In this document: positions 7,495 through 16,563 of the stretch, in pieces
Position numbering within the stretch: position 1 is the first letter of the stretch
How the letters are laid out: every line of letters starts with the position of its first letter
Assembly: GCA_934277975.1 (NCBI GenBank)
Contig: CAKQWE010000010.1
Location: 1-27,034 of the forward strand
DNA: 27,034 bases
Source: an uncultured Spirochaetales bacterium
Lineage (GTDB): Bacteria; Spirochaetota; Spirochaetia; Sphaerochaetales; Sphaerochaetaceae
Direction of reading: 5' to 3'
The notes under the pieces: model-generated
Databases searched by the model: none
What the model was told of the DNA's origin: nothing
Seen by the model: the letters and a program-made list of their open reading frames with translations, nothing else
Position numbers and translations under genes: made by a program

Positions 7495-8643
7495 TCACGG
7501 CTTGGCGACATCGAACCACTTACCGGTAAGGGATCTCTCTATGGACTCGTTCAAGTGCTCAGGACGCAGGATCTCGTTGCCGCAGTCTATGCAGAAGTTG
7601 TCGCTCATACCTGCAATGTAGTCGAACACGATCCTGTCAAGGCTGCCGTCATGCTCCATGTATGCATCCTTTTTCTCCATGACATAGTTGAAGAAACCAG
7701 CGCTGAGCATATTTCCTTCCTGCATATAGAGATTTCCATCGAATCCATTCTTCTCCAAAAGACCTGACAGGTAGTCGTATATGAGCTTTATGAGACGCAT
7801 GAAGTATTTCTCGTAGCCACCAAGCATTGGTGATTTGTATATGTACTGATAGTTGAAATCCTTCATGGTGCGCATTGCTTCGTAGATTTCAGGGCTGAAC
7901 CCAATCACCCCCTCCCTCTCCGAGTTCGTGATTATGTCCTCCACTAAGGTGTTGATTATCTCTCCGTTTGTGGAGCCAAGCACCTTCGTGCATATATCAG
8001 GCAAATCCTCTTTCTTCACTATGCCCAAGCGGGATGCATCTTCGAAGTCCCGCCCAAGGTATGCGATCTGATCGGAGAACCTCACGACACACCCCTCCCA
8101 AGTTGCAGGGAGAATGCCCTTTTTCGTCTTCACGACATCAAGGTCCTTTATCGTGAAATCAGGGGCCAACGTCCTGATGAAATGCTCTCCGCAGTGGCTC
8201 ACGATGCCATCACGCACGGCATACGTCAAATTGAGATGAGAGAAGAAATCAACGACTCTAAGGCTGTTTATCTCGTGCTCAAAACCTCCAAACCCTTTCT
8301 CCTTCATCATGTCTGAAAGGATGAACTCCCCTATGTGTCCAAATGGAGTATGCCCAAGGTCATGCCCCACTCCAATGGCCCATGCCATCTCATCGTTCAG
8401 CCCCATGGCCCTGCAGATTGCAGTGGCAATGGATGCAACATGAAGAACATGCTCCATCCTCGTGCATATATGGTCGTTGCTTGGAGCAAAGAAGACCTGA
8501 GTCTTGTGCTTGAGCCTCCTGAACGGGGAGCTGTGGATTATCGCCGTCGTATCCCTATAGTACGGAGAACGCACATCGTCTGCGGTGCGGCTTTTGACAC
8601 GCTGGAGCAATACGTCGTCTGACAACTGGTTTTTGAAATTCAT
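7495..8643 (-). CDS. dgt: Deoxyguanosine triphosphate triphosphohydrolase-like protein
   Basis: HD-domain enzyme that hydrolyses dGTP or other dNTPs to the deoxynucleoside and triphosphate, lowering the dNTP pool. Metal-binding residues are visible: His65 in MEHVLH, His94-Asp95 in GHDLGHTPFGH, and the later Asp in VVRFSDQIAYLGRDFEDA. The arginine-rich SSPFRRLKHKTQVF segment near residue 38 is typical of the family. At 382 aa it belongs with the shorter dGTPase-like proteins rather than the 505-aa E. coli Dgt. The ATG at 8643 has a GAGAG-type site. The 12 bases from there (GAGAATACTATG on the minus strand) are identical to those at the trmB start. It converges with nrdR, so two dNTP-control genes are adjacent. 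Substrate preference cannot be judged from sequence. Confidence 0.93.
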   Translation of the reverse strand: MNFKNQLSDDVLLQRVKSRTADDVRSPYYRDTTAIIHSSPFRRLKHKTQVFFAPSNDHICTRMEHVLHVASIATAICRAMGLNDEMAWAIGVGHDLGHTPFGHIGEFILSDMMKEKGFGGFEHEINSLRVVDFFSHLNLTYAVRDGIVSHCGEHFIRTLAPDFTIKDLDVVKTKKGILPATWEGCVVRFSDQIAYLGRDFEDASRLGIVKKEDLPDICTKVLGSTNGEIINTLVEDIITNSEREGVIGFSPEIYEAMRTMKDFNYQYIYKSPMLGGYEKYFMRLIKLIYDYLSGLLEKNGFDGNLYMQEGNMLSAGFFNYVMEKKDAYMEHDGSLDRIVFDYIAGMSDNFCIDCGNEILRPEHLNESIERSLTGKWFDVAKP

Positions 8644-8666
8644 AGTATTCTCTCATCCTCGTTTAC

Positions 8667-8680
8667 ATGATATCATACCA
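8667..8680 (-). promoter_or_regulatory. Possible extended -10 for dgt with an overlapping palindrome
   Basis: On the minus strand TGGTATGAT (8680-8672) matches an extended -10 (TG-N-TATGAT), but no good -35 is visible. A perfect 10-bp palindrome, ATGATATCAT (8667-8676), overlaps it. The region is the 62-bp divergent gap between dgt and the membrane-protein gene, so a repressor site here could affect both. Confidence 0.35.
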
Positions 8681-8705
8681 TACAAGAGGAGGTTTGAGGA
8701 GGAAT

Positions 8706-9248
8706 ATGCCAGATTTCGTATACCCGCTGCTATCGTTAGTAATTGATTTCGTGTGCCTTCTCATGTGCCTCAAGTTCATATTCTCCAGAAAAGGTGCAGT
8801 TTGGATCGTGCCGGTGCTCCTAACGCTAATATTCCTTGCAGGTTCTGCACTATGTCTGCTGGCCCAGACATCCACAAACGTCGACACCACCACGAAGGTG
8901 TTCTCAAAGGCACTGTCGGTCTTCTTTCTTGGAGCATCCTTCATATGGCTCATTGACATAGTAGTCTTCCGCGCAGCCCTCAATCCAAGCTCCGTGCAGG
9001 CGGTAAAGGACAAGAGGAACCTTGCAGAGGCGCTGTTCATCAGAGACAAAACCGCGCCAAAGGCGTTTTGGCAATCAGGAGACGACGACTCTGACTACGT
9101 GGTAGCAAAACGAACGGATACCACGCATATACCACGGGAAGAAGCAAGGGCCCAACAGACCAGAAAGGCAATCCCTTCCCATAAGACCGATGTCTTTGAG
9201 CCCACACATACACAACGCATCCATAGGCCTGACGACAATGAGGATTGA
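8706..9248 (+). CDS. Small membrane protein with disordered tail, function unknown
   Basis: I do not recognise this 180-aa protein. Three hydrophobic segments fill its first half: about residues 4-29 (VYPLLSLVIDFVCLLMCLKF), 32-55 (VWIVPVLLTLIFLAGSALCL) and 66-89 (LSVFFLGASFIWLIDIVVF). The second half is hydrophilic, rich in Asp, Thr, Arg and His, and probably disordered and cytoplasmic. The ATG at 8706 follows a GGAGG-rich stretch; an upstream ATG at 8667 is open but lies in the divergent promoter. The gene overlaps aroK by 11 bp, so it heads the aroK-aroC-XPB run and may be co-translated with aroK. No link to shikimate metabolism is evident. Confidence 0.75.
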   Translation: MPDFVYPLLSLVIDFVCLLMCLKFIFSRKGAVWIVPVLLTLIFLAGSALCLLAQTSTNVDTTTKVFSKALSVFFLGASFIWLIDIVVFRAALNPSSVQAVKDKRNLAEALFIRDKTAPKAFWQSGDDDSDYVVAKRTDTTHIPREEARAQQTRKAIPSHKTDVFEPTHTQRIHRPDDNED

Positions 9249-9798
9249 AGACAACACCAAGAAAGAACACAGAACCGTGTTCCTCTGCGGTCTCAAGAGC
9301 TGTGGAAAGACGACGATTGCAAATGCCGTTGCAAACCGCATAGGATGCAGATGGATCGACTGCGACGATGAAATCATCAAGAGAAACCCCCAAAGCAAGT
9401 CATGCCGTGAATTGTTCAATGAACTAGGAGAGACAGCTTTCAGGCAAGAGGAATCGCTTGCAATGCAGTCAATCATCAATCAGTGCAAAGCCAAGGACAA
9501 CACTACTATTGTCTCTCTTGGAGGCGGTGCCTGCAATGCCTACAATGTCCTAGAAATGGCAAAAGCAAACGGAATTCTTGTATACCTTCAGCAACCAGAG
9601 CATGTTTTGATTGAAAGAATGGAAGCAAATGGACTTCCAGCATACCTGAATGTAAGCGATGCAAAACGGCGGTTCCATGAGCTATATGCGAGAAGAAACG
9701 AAATCTATTCTTGTTTTGCAGATTATGTGGTACAATTGTCCAATTGTATGAAGGAAGAAGCTGTCGAAACGATATGCAGGATGCTCACGGAATCCTAA
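9238..9798 (+). CDS. aroK: Shikimate kinase
   Basis: Phosphorylates shikimate at the 3-OH with ATP, the fifth step of the chorismate pathway, in the cytoplasm. The P-loop GLKSCGKTT is at residues 18-26, followed by the substrate Asp in WIDCDDEI, the arginine of AFRQEE, and the glycine triad SLGGGA; ARRNEIY near the C-terminus supplies a further Arg. Length is 186 aa, normal for the family. The start is not secure: ATG 9238 overlaps the previous gene by 11 bp and lacks a strong ribosome-binding site, and ATG 9190 would add 16 residues with no better site. The P-loop beginning at residue 18 favours 9238. aroC follows 29 bp later. Confidence 0.92.
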   Translation: MRIEDNTKKEHRTVFLCGLKSCGKTTIANAVANRIGCRWIDCDDEIIKRNPQSKSCRELFNELGETAFRQEESLAMQSIINQCKAKDNTTIVSLGGGACNAYNVLEMAKANGILVYLQQPEHVLIERMEANGLPAYLNVSDAKRRFHELYARRNEIYSCFADYVVQLSNCMKEEAVETICRMLTES

Positions 9799-9827
9799 CA
9801 TGAATCCTCCTTTGTACGGGAGAGACG

Positions 9828-10784
9828 ATGTCAAACACCTTTGGTTCTTTTTTCCGCATAACCACGTTTGGAGAGTCGCACGGTCCAATGATTGGGGTCG
9901 TCGTAGACGGAGTAGAATCGAACTTTCCATTGGACATTGGAAGAATCCAAAAGGAACTTGACCGCAGACGTCCTGCGCAGAACGTGTTCTCAAGCCAAAG
10001 GAAGGAACAGGACCATATTGAAATCGTAAGCGGAGTCATCGAAGGACGTACCACGGGGACCCCAATTGCAATGCTGATACACAACGAGGACCATCATTCC
10101 AATGACTATGAAGGTCTCAAGGACGTGTATCGTCCCGGCCATGCAGACGAAACATATGAAGCGCGCTATGGAATACGGGACTACAGAGGAGGCGGCCGTG
10201 CAAGCGGAAGGGAGACCGCAGCCCGCGTGGCGGCAGGTGCCATTGCAAAGCAGATACTTGAATCCAAAGGAATTGCCATAGAATCCAGAATCATCTCCAT
10301 ACATGGACAAAAAGATAACTTCGATGAAGTCCTAGAAGAAGCCAAGAGCAAAGGCGAAAGCGTTGGAGGGACTTTGGAGTGTACTGTAAGGGGGCTTCCC
10401 AAAGGCATAGGAGAACCAGTGTTCGACAAGCTCGATGCATTCATAGCGCACGCTGTTATGTCCATTGGAGCTGTAAAGGGAATAGAGTTTGGAAGCGGAT
10501 TCTCAAGCGATGGCATGTATGGCAGCGAAAGCAACCTTGCATGCAATGCGGGAGGGATACTGGGAGGAATAAGCGATGGCAACGACATCGGTTTCAAAGT
10601 TGCGGTCAAACCAACCCCGTCCATTGCAAAGCCCCAAACGATGAAGACCCGTGATGGTGGAATGTGCGAAGTCTCGATACAAGGCAGGCATGATGTATGC
10701 ATTTGCCTTAGAATTGGGCCCGTGGTGGAGTCAATGACGGCCATAGCGGTGCTCGACCAGTTGTATGCAAGGACAGGGAGGTGA
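9828..10784 (+). CDS. aroC: Chorismate synthase
   Basis: Converts 5-enolpyruvylshikimate-3-phosphate to chorismate using reduced FMN. Signatures are clear: TFGESHGP near the start, RPGHADETYE, YRGGGRASGRETAARVAAGA, AGGILGGISDG and RHDVCICLR (usually RHDPC). At 318 aa it is shorter than the 361-aa E. coli enzyme. By comparison from memory it lacks about 20 residues in the middle loop (around IHGQKDNFDEV) and most of the C-terminal tail, while all core motifs remain. GGGAG upstream of the ATG supports the start. The stop codon lies inside the Shine-Dalgarno sequence of the next gene. Confidence 0.95.
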   Translation: MSNTFGSFFRITTFGESHGPMIGVVVDGVESNFPLDIGRIQKELDRRRPAQNVFSSQRKEQDHIEIVSGVIEGRTTGTPIAMLIHNEDHHSNDYEGLKDVYRPGHADETYEARYGIRDYRGGGRASGRETAARVAAGAIAKQILESKGIAIESRIISIHGQKDNFDEVLEEAKSKGESVGGTLECTVRGLPKGIGEPVFDKLDAFIAHAVMSIGAVKGIEFGSGFSSDGMYGSESNLACNAGGILGGISDGNDIGFKVAVKPTPSIAKPQTMKTRDGGMCEVSIQGRHDVCICLRIGPVVESMTAIAVLDQLYARTGR

Positions 10785-10786
10785 TC

Positions 10787-12442
10787 ATGGAAGAGACCAA
10801 CAACCACGACCTTCCACTCATAGTGCAGAGCGACAGGACCATGCTCCTTGACGTACACTCCCCTGCTGCAAATTCATGCAGGGACGAGATAATAGCCTTC
10901 TCTGAGCTTGTGAAGGCCCCGGAACACATCCACACATACGCAATAAGCGCAATATCTCTGTGGAATGCAAAGAGCGCCGGCTTGGACACAGACGACATCC
11001 TAAAGCGCCTTGGCCATTGGTCGAAGTTCGCAGTCCCTCAGACGGTTGAGAACTACATCCAGGATGTCTCCTCCAGGTTTGGAAAGCTCATACTCGGGCC
11101 ATGCAAAGATGACGGCTATTATGAACTGGAAGTCACGGATCCATTCATTGCAAAGGCGATACAAGCCAACCAAAAGGTGTCCAAGCTGCTGATTCCAACC
11201 TTTGGCTGCAAGACAAACAGCTTTAGAATCCACAGATACAACAGAGGAGAAATCAAGCTTGCACTTATAAAGCTTGGATACCCCGTCGATGACAGGATTC
11301 CTCTTGTTAAATCAGAGAACATACCAATAACGATGTCCTGTGAGCTGAGAGACTATCAGAAAAACGCAGTGGACTCCCTACTTGGAGACCTTGGACCTGG
11401 AACTGGGTATGGAACAATAGTCATGCCATGCGGAAGCGGAAAAACGGTTGTTGGAATTAAAATCATGGAGGCTTTGCAGACAAGGACGCTGGTTCTATGC
11501 CCAAACGTCGTGGCCGTCCATCAGTGGATAAACGAGATAAAGTCCAAGACAAACATTACTGAAGACATGATAGGAGAGTACTCTGGAGAGAAGAAGGAGA
11601 TAAAACCAATAACGGTGTGCACATATCAGGTCCTGACATATAGGGCCAGCAAAGATGGCGATTTCGAGCACATGAAGATCGTAGAGGCGGGCAACTGGGG
11701 ACTTGTCATATACGATGAAGTCCATATGCTTCCAGCTCCGGTGTTCAAGATAACGGCTGAGCTGCAATCAGTATACCGTGCAGGCCTTACGGCAACCCTA
11801 ATACGTGAGGATGGCAAAGAGGACGACGTGTTCAGCCTCGTTGGTCCCAAAAGGTTCGACATCCCTTGGACGGACCTTTCGCAGAAAGGATGGATTGCAA
11901 GCGCCTACTGCGTGGAGGTGAAGGTCCCTCTCAAAGAAGATCTGGCCCTTCCCTATGCCATTGCAAACAGACGGGAGAAATACAGGATTGCAAGCACAAA
12001 CGAAGCCAAGAACACTGTAATAGACAGTCTGCTTGAAAAGCACAAAGGCGAGAGCATCCTCATAATTGGACAGTATTTGGACCAGCTCAAGGATCTTCAG
12101 AAAAGACTGGGCTTTCCCATGATAACTGGAAGCACATCAAACTCAAAGCGAGACGAACTGTACGGGCGTTTCAAGGAAGGCTTGGACAAAGTCATAATAG
12201 TCTCCAAGGTGGCCAACTTTGCAATAGACCTGCCGGATGCATCGGTTGCCATCCAAATCTCAGGAACCTTTGGTTCAAGACAGGAAGAAGCCCAAAGGCT
12301 AGGAAGGATTCTTCGTCCAAAGCGCAATCCCTGCTTCTTCTACTCTCTCGTAAGCAAATACACTGTTGAAGAGGAGTTCTCTGCAAACAGGCAAAAGTTC
12401 CTTGTTGAACAGGGTTACCACTACGTGGTGGAGGAAGTCTAG
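10787..12442 (+). CDS. XPB/ERCC3-type DNA helicase
   Basis: Superfamily 2 helicase of the bacterial XPB group, 551 aa. Order: an XPB N-terminal (Helicase_C_3-like) domain at about 8-105 (PLIVQSDRTMLLDV, then HIHTYAISAISLWNA), a Q-type RDYQKNAV near 188, Walker A CGSGKT at 215-220, DEVH at 310-313, TAT at 335-337 directly followed by the XPB-specific RED motif at 340-342, ITGSTS near 446, and QEEAQRLGRILRPK near 499. Eukaryotic and archaeal XPB act in repair and transcription-bubble opening; the bacterial role is little defined. ATG 10787 is preceded by a near-perfect GGGAGGTGATC that overlaps the aroC stop; the GTG at 10781 is disfavoured. The next gene begins 2 nt after its stop. Confidence 0.93.
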   Translation: MEETNNHDLPLIVQSDRTMLLDVHSPAANSCRDEIIAFSELVKAPEHIHTYAISAISLWNAKSAGLDTDDILKRLGHWSKFAVPQTVENYIQDVSSRFGKLILGPCKDDGYYELEVTDPFIAKAIQANQKVSKLLIPTFGCKTNSFRIHRYNRGEIKLALIKLGYPVDDRIPLVKSENIPITMSCELRDYQKNAVDSLLGDLGPGTGYGTIVMPCGSGKTVVGIKIMEALQTRTLVLCPNVVAVHQWINEIKSKTNITEDMIGEYSGEKKEIKPITVCTYQVLTYRASKDGDFEHMKIVEAGNWGLVIYDEVHMLPAPVFKITAELQSVYRAGLTATLIREDGKEDDVFSLVGPKRFDIPWTDLSQKGWIASAYCVEVKVPLKEDLALPYAIANRREKYRIASTNEAKNTVIDSLLEKHKGESILIIGQYLDQLKDLQKRLGFPMITGSTSNSKRDELYGRFKEGLDKVIIVSKVANFAIDLPDASVAIQISGTFGSRQEEAQRLGRILRPKRNPCFFYSLVSKYTVEEEFSANRQKFLVEQGYHYVVEEV

Positions 12443-12444
12443 GA

Positions 12445-14370
12445 ATGGTTGAAGAAAGCAACATGGAGAATGCAGGAATAAGCCAAACAAACAAGACCAA
12501 TTGCTTTTTGAACCGCTTGTCCTCTTTGGATGAGGATTACTACTTCCACATTGCCTCAAGCCTACTTGGAGCCATACCAACACCGTTCAACAAGCAAACC
12601 CTCAATGGAAGCATCCTTTCGTTCTTCATGAACGGAGAGAACAGAAGCAATATAATCTCATCCATAGATGACCAGGAGAGGACGATCCTTCGATTCGTCT
12701 CGCTCATGGCTGAAACCAATATCCAACAGATCGAGGCTTTCTGCAGTAATGCCAACCACTATGTCCTTGTGCTTGAACTTGGAAACCTATGCGACAGACT
12801 TCTTCTCTTCAAAACCAATGAAGGCTATGTAGTGAATCCTCTTTTGGAAGATGATATAAAGAGCATTGGGAGAGAAGGATTCGAAAGGGAAAGCTGCAAA
12901 GAAGCAGAAATCGAAAACCCTTATGTGGATTCCAACGTTCTTAGAGCCGTTTTGAACATACTGACAAACGGCTCCGTTCCGCAAAGGGAAGCGAACCTGC
13001 ACCATTTCTACAAAAGCGGAAAACTGCAGGAAGTGTTCCCTCAGTTCGAAGAACAAAAGGCAATGCGAATGTTCGAGCTCATCAGAAGGATGGCAATGGA
13101 ATCGGAGGCAATCCAATGGAACGGCTCCCGCCTGAGTTTGGACAGACACGTGTGCAGGAAGCTTTTCAACCTACCAACAATTGACATCTGCCTTTCCGCC
13201 ATGGGGGTGTGGTACGGCTCTGAACTTGAAAAGGCCATTGCAAAGGCATTGCCGGTTCTCATGGAATTTCCAATGAAGGGGAAAATGTTCAATGACATCG
13301 TGTCCTCCACAATGGGAGGCGCCGCTCCGGAAGGCTTCATACAGGATTTGGAGGCCTTGGGCCTTTTGAATGCAGTCAATACCGGTACGGACTGTGAAGT
13401 GAGCTTCAACGAAGCCGTCGTTGGGCCTCCTTTGAAGATGTCGACCCTTACGATAGACTCTGATTTTATGGTCTCCTACTACGGGATACCAGATGAACAC
13501 GACATCCTATACCTTTTTGCAGATGTCCAGAAATGCGACAAGCTCATCGTCTACGCCATCACGAAAACCAGCTTCTCCAGAGCCTTGGGGTTTGAAGTCA
13601 CAACGAACGAGATAGAAGGATATCTCAAGGATCCAAAAACCAATGCAGTTCTGGAACAATGGGAAAAAGCCGTTTCACGAGTAAAGGTCTATGACGGAGT
13701 AGTGTTGAAATGCACGAATGAGGTCTCATTTCTTGTCAATGAACTTCCAGACCTCAGGAAAAACGTTCTAGAAGAAATTGGAGACGGAGTATTTCTAATG
13801 AAACGCTCTACGGAGAACCAGTGGGGTCGAGTACTCTCAAAGGCCTTGGATCTAGATGATCTTCCCTCTCCCATTTGCGAAAACATGCACGACGGTCACC
13901 TCAATCCAAGTGTTTTCCATTGGCACGGCATCAAGTACGAGAAAAGGTCAACTGAAAAAACCATGGAGGTGAATGCTCCTTCATGGGACGATGTCAAAAA
14001 GATGCTCATAGAAGACGCAAACGCAAAAGGTTGTCTGACACAGGAGCTTAAGAACCTCATAGACTCAAAGCGAATCATATCCACAAACCAGATTGGGAGG
14101 GCATTCAAGTACGAAAAGCTTCCAACGGCAGGAGGGCTCGATTTCAATGCAAAGCTCACCCTCATAAAGAAAGCCATTGGACGCAAGTCCAATCCAAACC
14201 CCGTGCCTTTGAAGTTGGAGCTTCTTGATGAGGAAATACTTGCTGTGCCGTTGGAAATACAGGGCAGCGGAGCAAAGGCCTTTTTGAAAGTGGCGGTCCT
14301 TCCAGAAGGGAACATACGCACAATACCAGTTGGGACGATATTCCAAGTCACGTTTATGCGAAGCGTATAG
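12445..14370 (+). CDS. Helicase-associated protein, probable XPB partner
   Basis: A 641-aa protein without a P-loop or other recognisable catalytic motif. Residues of about 335-440 (TLTIDSDFMVSYYG, VYAITKTSFSRALGF, YLKDP, VKVYDGVVLKC) resemble the XPB N-terminal/Helicase_C_3 domain also seen at the start of the helicase encoded just upstream. The N-terminal 100 residues look helical and winged-helix-like. The C-terminus carries a lysine-rich stretch followed by a strand-rich end (VPLEIQG, FLKVAVLP). Helicase-associated proteins with this domain accompany XPB genes in other bacteria, so a complex is a reasonable inference. It starts 2 nt after the XPB stop with GGAGG 10 nt upstream, so expression is tightly linked. 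A second ATG lies at 12463. It converges with the ABC-F gene. Confidence 0.8.
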   Translation: MVEESNMENAGISQTNKTNCFLNRLSSLDEDYYFHIASSLLGAIPTPFNKQTLNGSILSFFMNGENRSNIISSIDDQERTILRFVSLMAETNIQQIEAFCSNANHYVLVLELGNLCDRLLLFKTNEGYVVNPLLEDDIKSIGREGFERESCKEAEIENPYVDSNVLRAVLNILTNGSVPQREANLHHFYKSGKLQEVFPQFEEQKAMRMFELIRRMAMESEAIQWNGSRLSLDRHVCRKLFNLPTIDICLSAMGVWYGSELEKAIAKALPVLMEFPMKGKMFNDIVSSTMGGAAPEGFIQDLEALGLLNAVNTGTDCEVSFNEAVVGPPLKMSTLTIDSDFMVSYYGIPDEHDILYLFADVQKCDKLIVYAITKTSFSRALGFEVTTNEIEGYLKDPKTNAVLEQWEKAVSRVKVYDGVVLKCTNEVSFLVNELPDLRKNVLEEIGDGVFLMKRSTENQWGRVLSKALDLDDLPSPICENMHDGHLNPSVFHWHGIKYEKRSTEKTMEVNAPSWDDVKKMLIEDANAKGCLTQELKNLIDSKRIISTNQIGRAFKYEKLPTAGGLDFNAKLTLIKKAIGRKSNPNPVPLKLELLDEEILAVPLEIQGSGAKAFLKVAVLPEGNIRTIPVGTIFQVTFMRSV

Positions 14371-14431
14371 GCATGTAGGTCAGATCTTCCGTCTTGGCTG
14401 ATTGTTCCAAGCGTATGGGCGACCACTGAGG

Positions 14432-16486
14432 CTACTCGTCCTGTCCAAACTCGCTTTCGTACTCTTCGCTCTTTGAAATCCACTCAAGCTCTGTCTCTTC
14501 CTTTTGAGACTCAAGATCCCCCAGCTTCTTTGCAAGCTCCCCTATCTTGGATGCGTCGCTGTAGTTTTCATGGAGGTTCATAAGCGCCTTTACCTCAGAT
14601 ATCCTGAGTTCAAGGGAATCGGTCTTTTCCAAAAGCTCCTTGAGGTTGGCCTTAAGTTTGTTTCTGCGGTTGCGTCGTCTGTTGGCCTCTGCCCTGTCCT
14701 CTGGTGTCGATGGAGTCCTTGCATACATGGCCTTCTGCTCCACCACGTAGTCCCTTAGCTGTTCTATGCTGGATTTTTGGTCCTGTCGTGAGGTAGTAGA
14801 AGGGGTTTTGGCAGCAGCCATGTCCCTTGAAGGAGATTGCTTTGACGGCTCAAGGCCAAGTCGCTGATCCATCTTCCACTCGAAGTAGTCGTAGTCACCG
14901 TTGAAGAACTCAGGCGCATCGGCAGAAAGGTACAATATCTTGTTGGCAAGGGCCTTTATGAAGTATGCATCGTGGCTTACGAAGATTATGGTGCCTTTGT
15001 AGTCCTCCAGTGCCTTGAGAAGCATATCCTTCGAGTTTATGTCAAGGTGGTTTGTTGGTTCGTCAAGAATCAGAAGGTTCGCTGGCTGCAGCAGGATCTT
15101 CAACAGTGCAAGACGGGACCTCTCCCCTCCAGAAAGCACGCTTATCTTCTTGTAGATATCATCCCCCGAGAACAGGAATGAACCCAAGGCATTGCGTATG
15201 GATGCCTCCGTACCGAACGACTGGACCTCTGAGAACACAGAACCTTCCATGTCCAAGGAATCCTGAGTATCCTGTGCGTAGTAGCCAACCTTGACTCCCG
15301 CACCAAGCCGAGCAACGCCAGTGAAATCGGAATCCTTCTGGGCTATGATCCTAAGCAAGGTGCTTTTTCCAATGCCGTTGTGGCCAGTGACAGCAAGACG
15401 CTGCCCCTTTGGCACGAGCATATCGAAATGGCTGAAAACAACCTGCTCCCCATATTTTTTCGTCATATCCTCAACCACTACGACATCGTTTGGGCTGTGT
15501 GGCGGTTCTGGAAACGAAAACTGGAGCTTTTTCAGGTGTGAAGGGACCACAACTGGTTCGATCTTTTCAAGCTGCTTTATGCGGCTTTGCACCTGACGGC
15601 TCTTGGTCGCCTTGTACCTGAAGCGCTCTATGAACTGCTCGGTACGCTCAATCTCCGCCTGCTGCTTTTTGTATGCAGCCTCAAGCTGTTCGATCTCGAG
15701 CCTTCTCTGGTTTTCATAGAAGGTATAGTTTCCACTGTATCGCGTGAGCTTCCCACGAAAGAGTTCATAGACCTCATTCACGGTATCGTCCAGGAAGCCT
15801 TTGTCATGGCACACTAAGAACAGGGAACCCTTGTATCCCTTGAGGAACTCCTTGAGCCAGGTACGGGCCTCTATGTCCAAATAGTTGGTAGGCTCGTCAA
15901 GCATCATCAGGTCAGGCTCTTCGCAAAGCACCTTTGCAAGGGCTATGCGCATCTGGTACCCACCTGAGAACTCCTTGCAGGGACGTTTCATGTCAGTCTG
16001 GGAGAAACCCAGACCCTTTGCCACGGAGAATATCATTGCCTCTCTGTCATAGTAGGAGCTGTCAAGAAGGCTTTCCTGAAGCTCGTTGAGCTCCAGCAAG
16101 AGGGACTCGTTCGAGGACCTTGAGGAAGGATTGTCCGAATCCTCGTTCGATTCCACCCCAGCAAGCTGCCTTTCTATTTCATGCTGTCTTTCCAGATTTG
16201 TCTGGAAACGGGAGAACCCCTTCTCTATCTCATCATACACGGACCCTTCCCTGAAGACTATGTCGCTCTGTGGGAGATATGAGACCCTCATACCCTTTGT
16301 ACGTGTTATCTTTCCGCCGTCGCAAGGCATTATACCTGCGATAATCTTCATTAGAGTCGTCTTGCCCTCACCGTTTCCACCTGCAAGGGCGGCCCTGGCA
16401 TGTTCGCCAAGGGTGAGGGATACATTTGAAAGTATGTTGCGGTCTCCAAATGAGAGACTTATGTTCTGAACCTGAAGAATTCCCAT
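14432..16486 (-). CDS. ABC-F family ATP-binding protein
   Basis: Cytoplasmic ABC ATPase with two nucleotide-binding domains and no membrane segments, of the ribosome-associated ABC-F class. First domain: Walker A GGNGEGKTT, signature FSGGYQMRIALAKVL, Walker B LMMLDEPTNYLD. Second domain: GHNGIGKST, LSGGERSRLALLKIL, LLILDEPTNHLD. The linker between them contains a charged coiled coil (ETQ-type arm), and the last 100 residues form another coiled coil (RRRNRRNKLKANLKELLEKT). ABC-F proteins act on the ribosomal E site in translation quality control or antibiotic protection. I prefer the ATG at 16486 because family members begin right at the first strand (MGILQVQNISLSFG). ATG 16534 would add 16 residues. 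Neither has a strong ribosome-binding site. A terminator-like hairpin lies upstream. Confidence 0.92.
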   Translation of the reverse strand: MGILQVQNISLSFGDRNILSNVSLTLGEHARAALAGGNGEGKTTLMKIIAGIMPCDGGKITRTKGMRVSYLPQSDIVFREGSVYDEIEKGFSRFQTNLERQHEIERQLAGVESNEDSDNPSSRSSNESLLLELNELQESLLDSSYYDREAMIFSVAKGLGFSQTDMKRPCKEFSGGYQMRIALAKVLCEEPDLMMLDEPTNYLDIEARTWLKEFLKGYKGSLFLVCHDKGFLDDTVNEVYELFRGKLTRYSGNYTFYENQRRLEIEQLEAAYKKQQAEIERTEQFIERFRYKATKSRQVQSRIKQLEKIEPVVVPSHLKKLQFSFPEPPHSPNDVVVVEDMTKKYGEQVVFSHFDMLVPKGQRLAVTGHNGIGKSTLLRIIAQKDSDFTGVARLGAGVKVGYYAQDTQDSLDMEGSVFSEVQSFGTEASIRNALGSFLFSGDDIYKKISVLSGGERSRLALLKILLQPANLLILDEPTNHLDINSKDMLLKALEDYKGTIIFVSHDAYFIKALANKILYLSADAPEFFNGDYDYFEWKMDQRLGLEPSKQSPSRDMAAAKTPSTTSRQDQKSSIEQLRDYVVEQKAMYARTPSTPEDRAEANRRRNRRNKLKANLKELLEKTDSLELRISEVKALMNLHENYSDASKIGELAKKLGDLESQKEETELEWISKSEEYESEFGQDE

Positions 16487-16563
16487 AGCTATATCCAAAC
16501 GACTGGTTTTTGGAGTAGCCTCCAAGGTTTCCATTCCAGCCTGAAATATGTTCTAGTAACAAC

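Noticed and set aside
8667..8705. N-terminal extension of the membrane-protein gene
   Set aside because: It runs through the divergent promoter region; ATG 8706 has the GGAGG site and starts directly before the first membrane helix.
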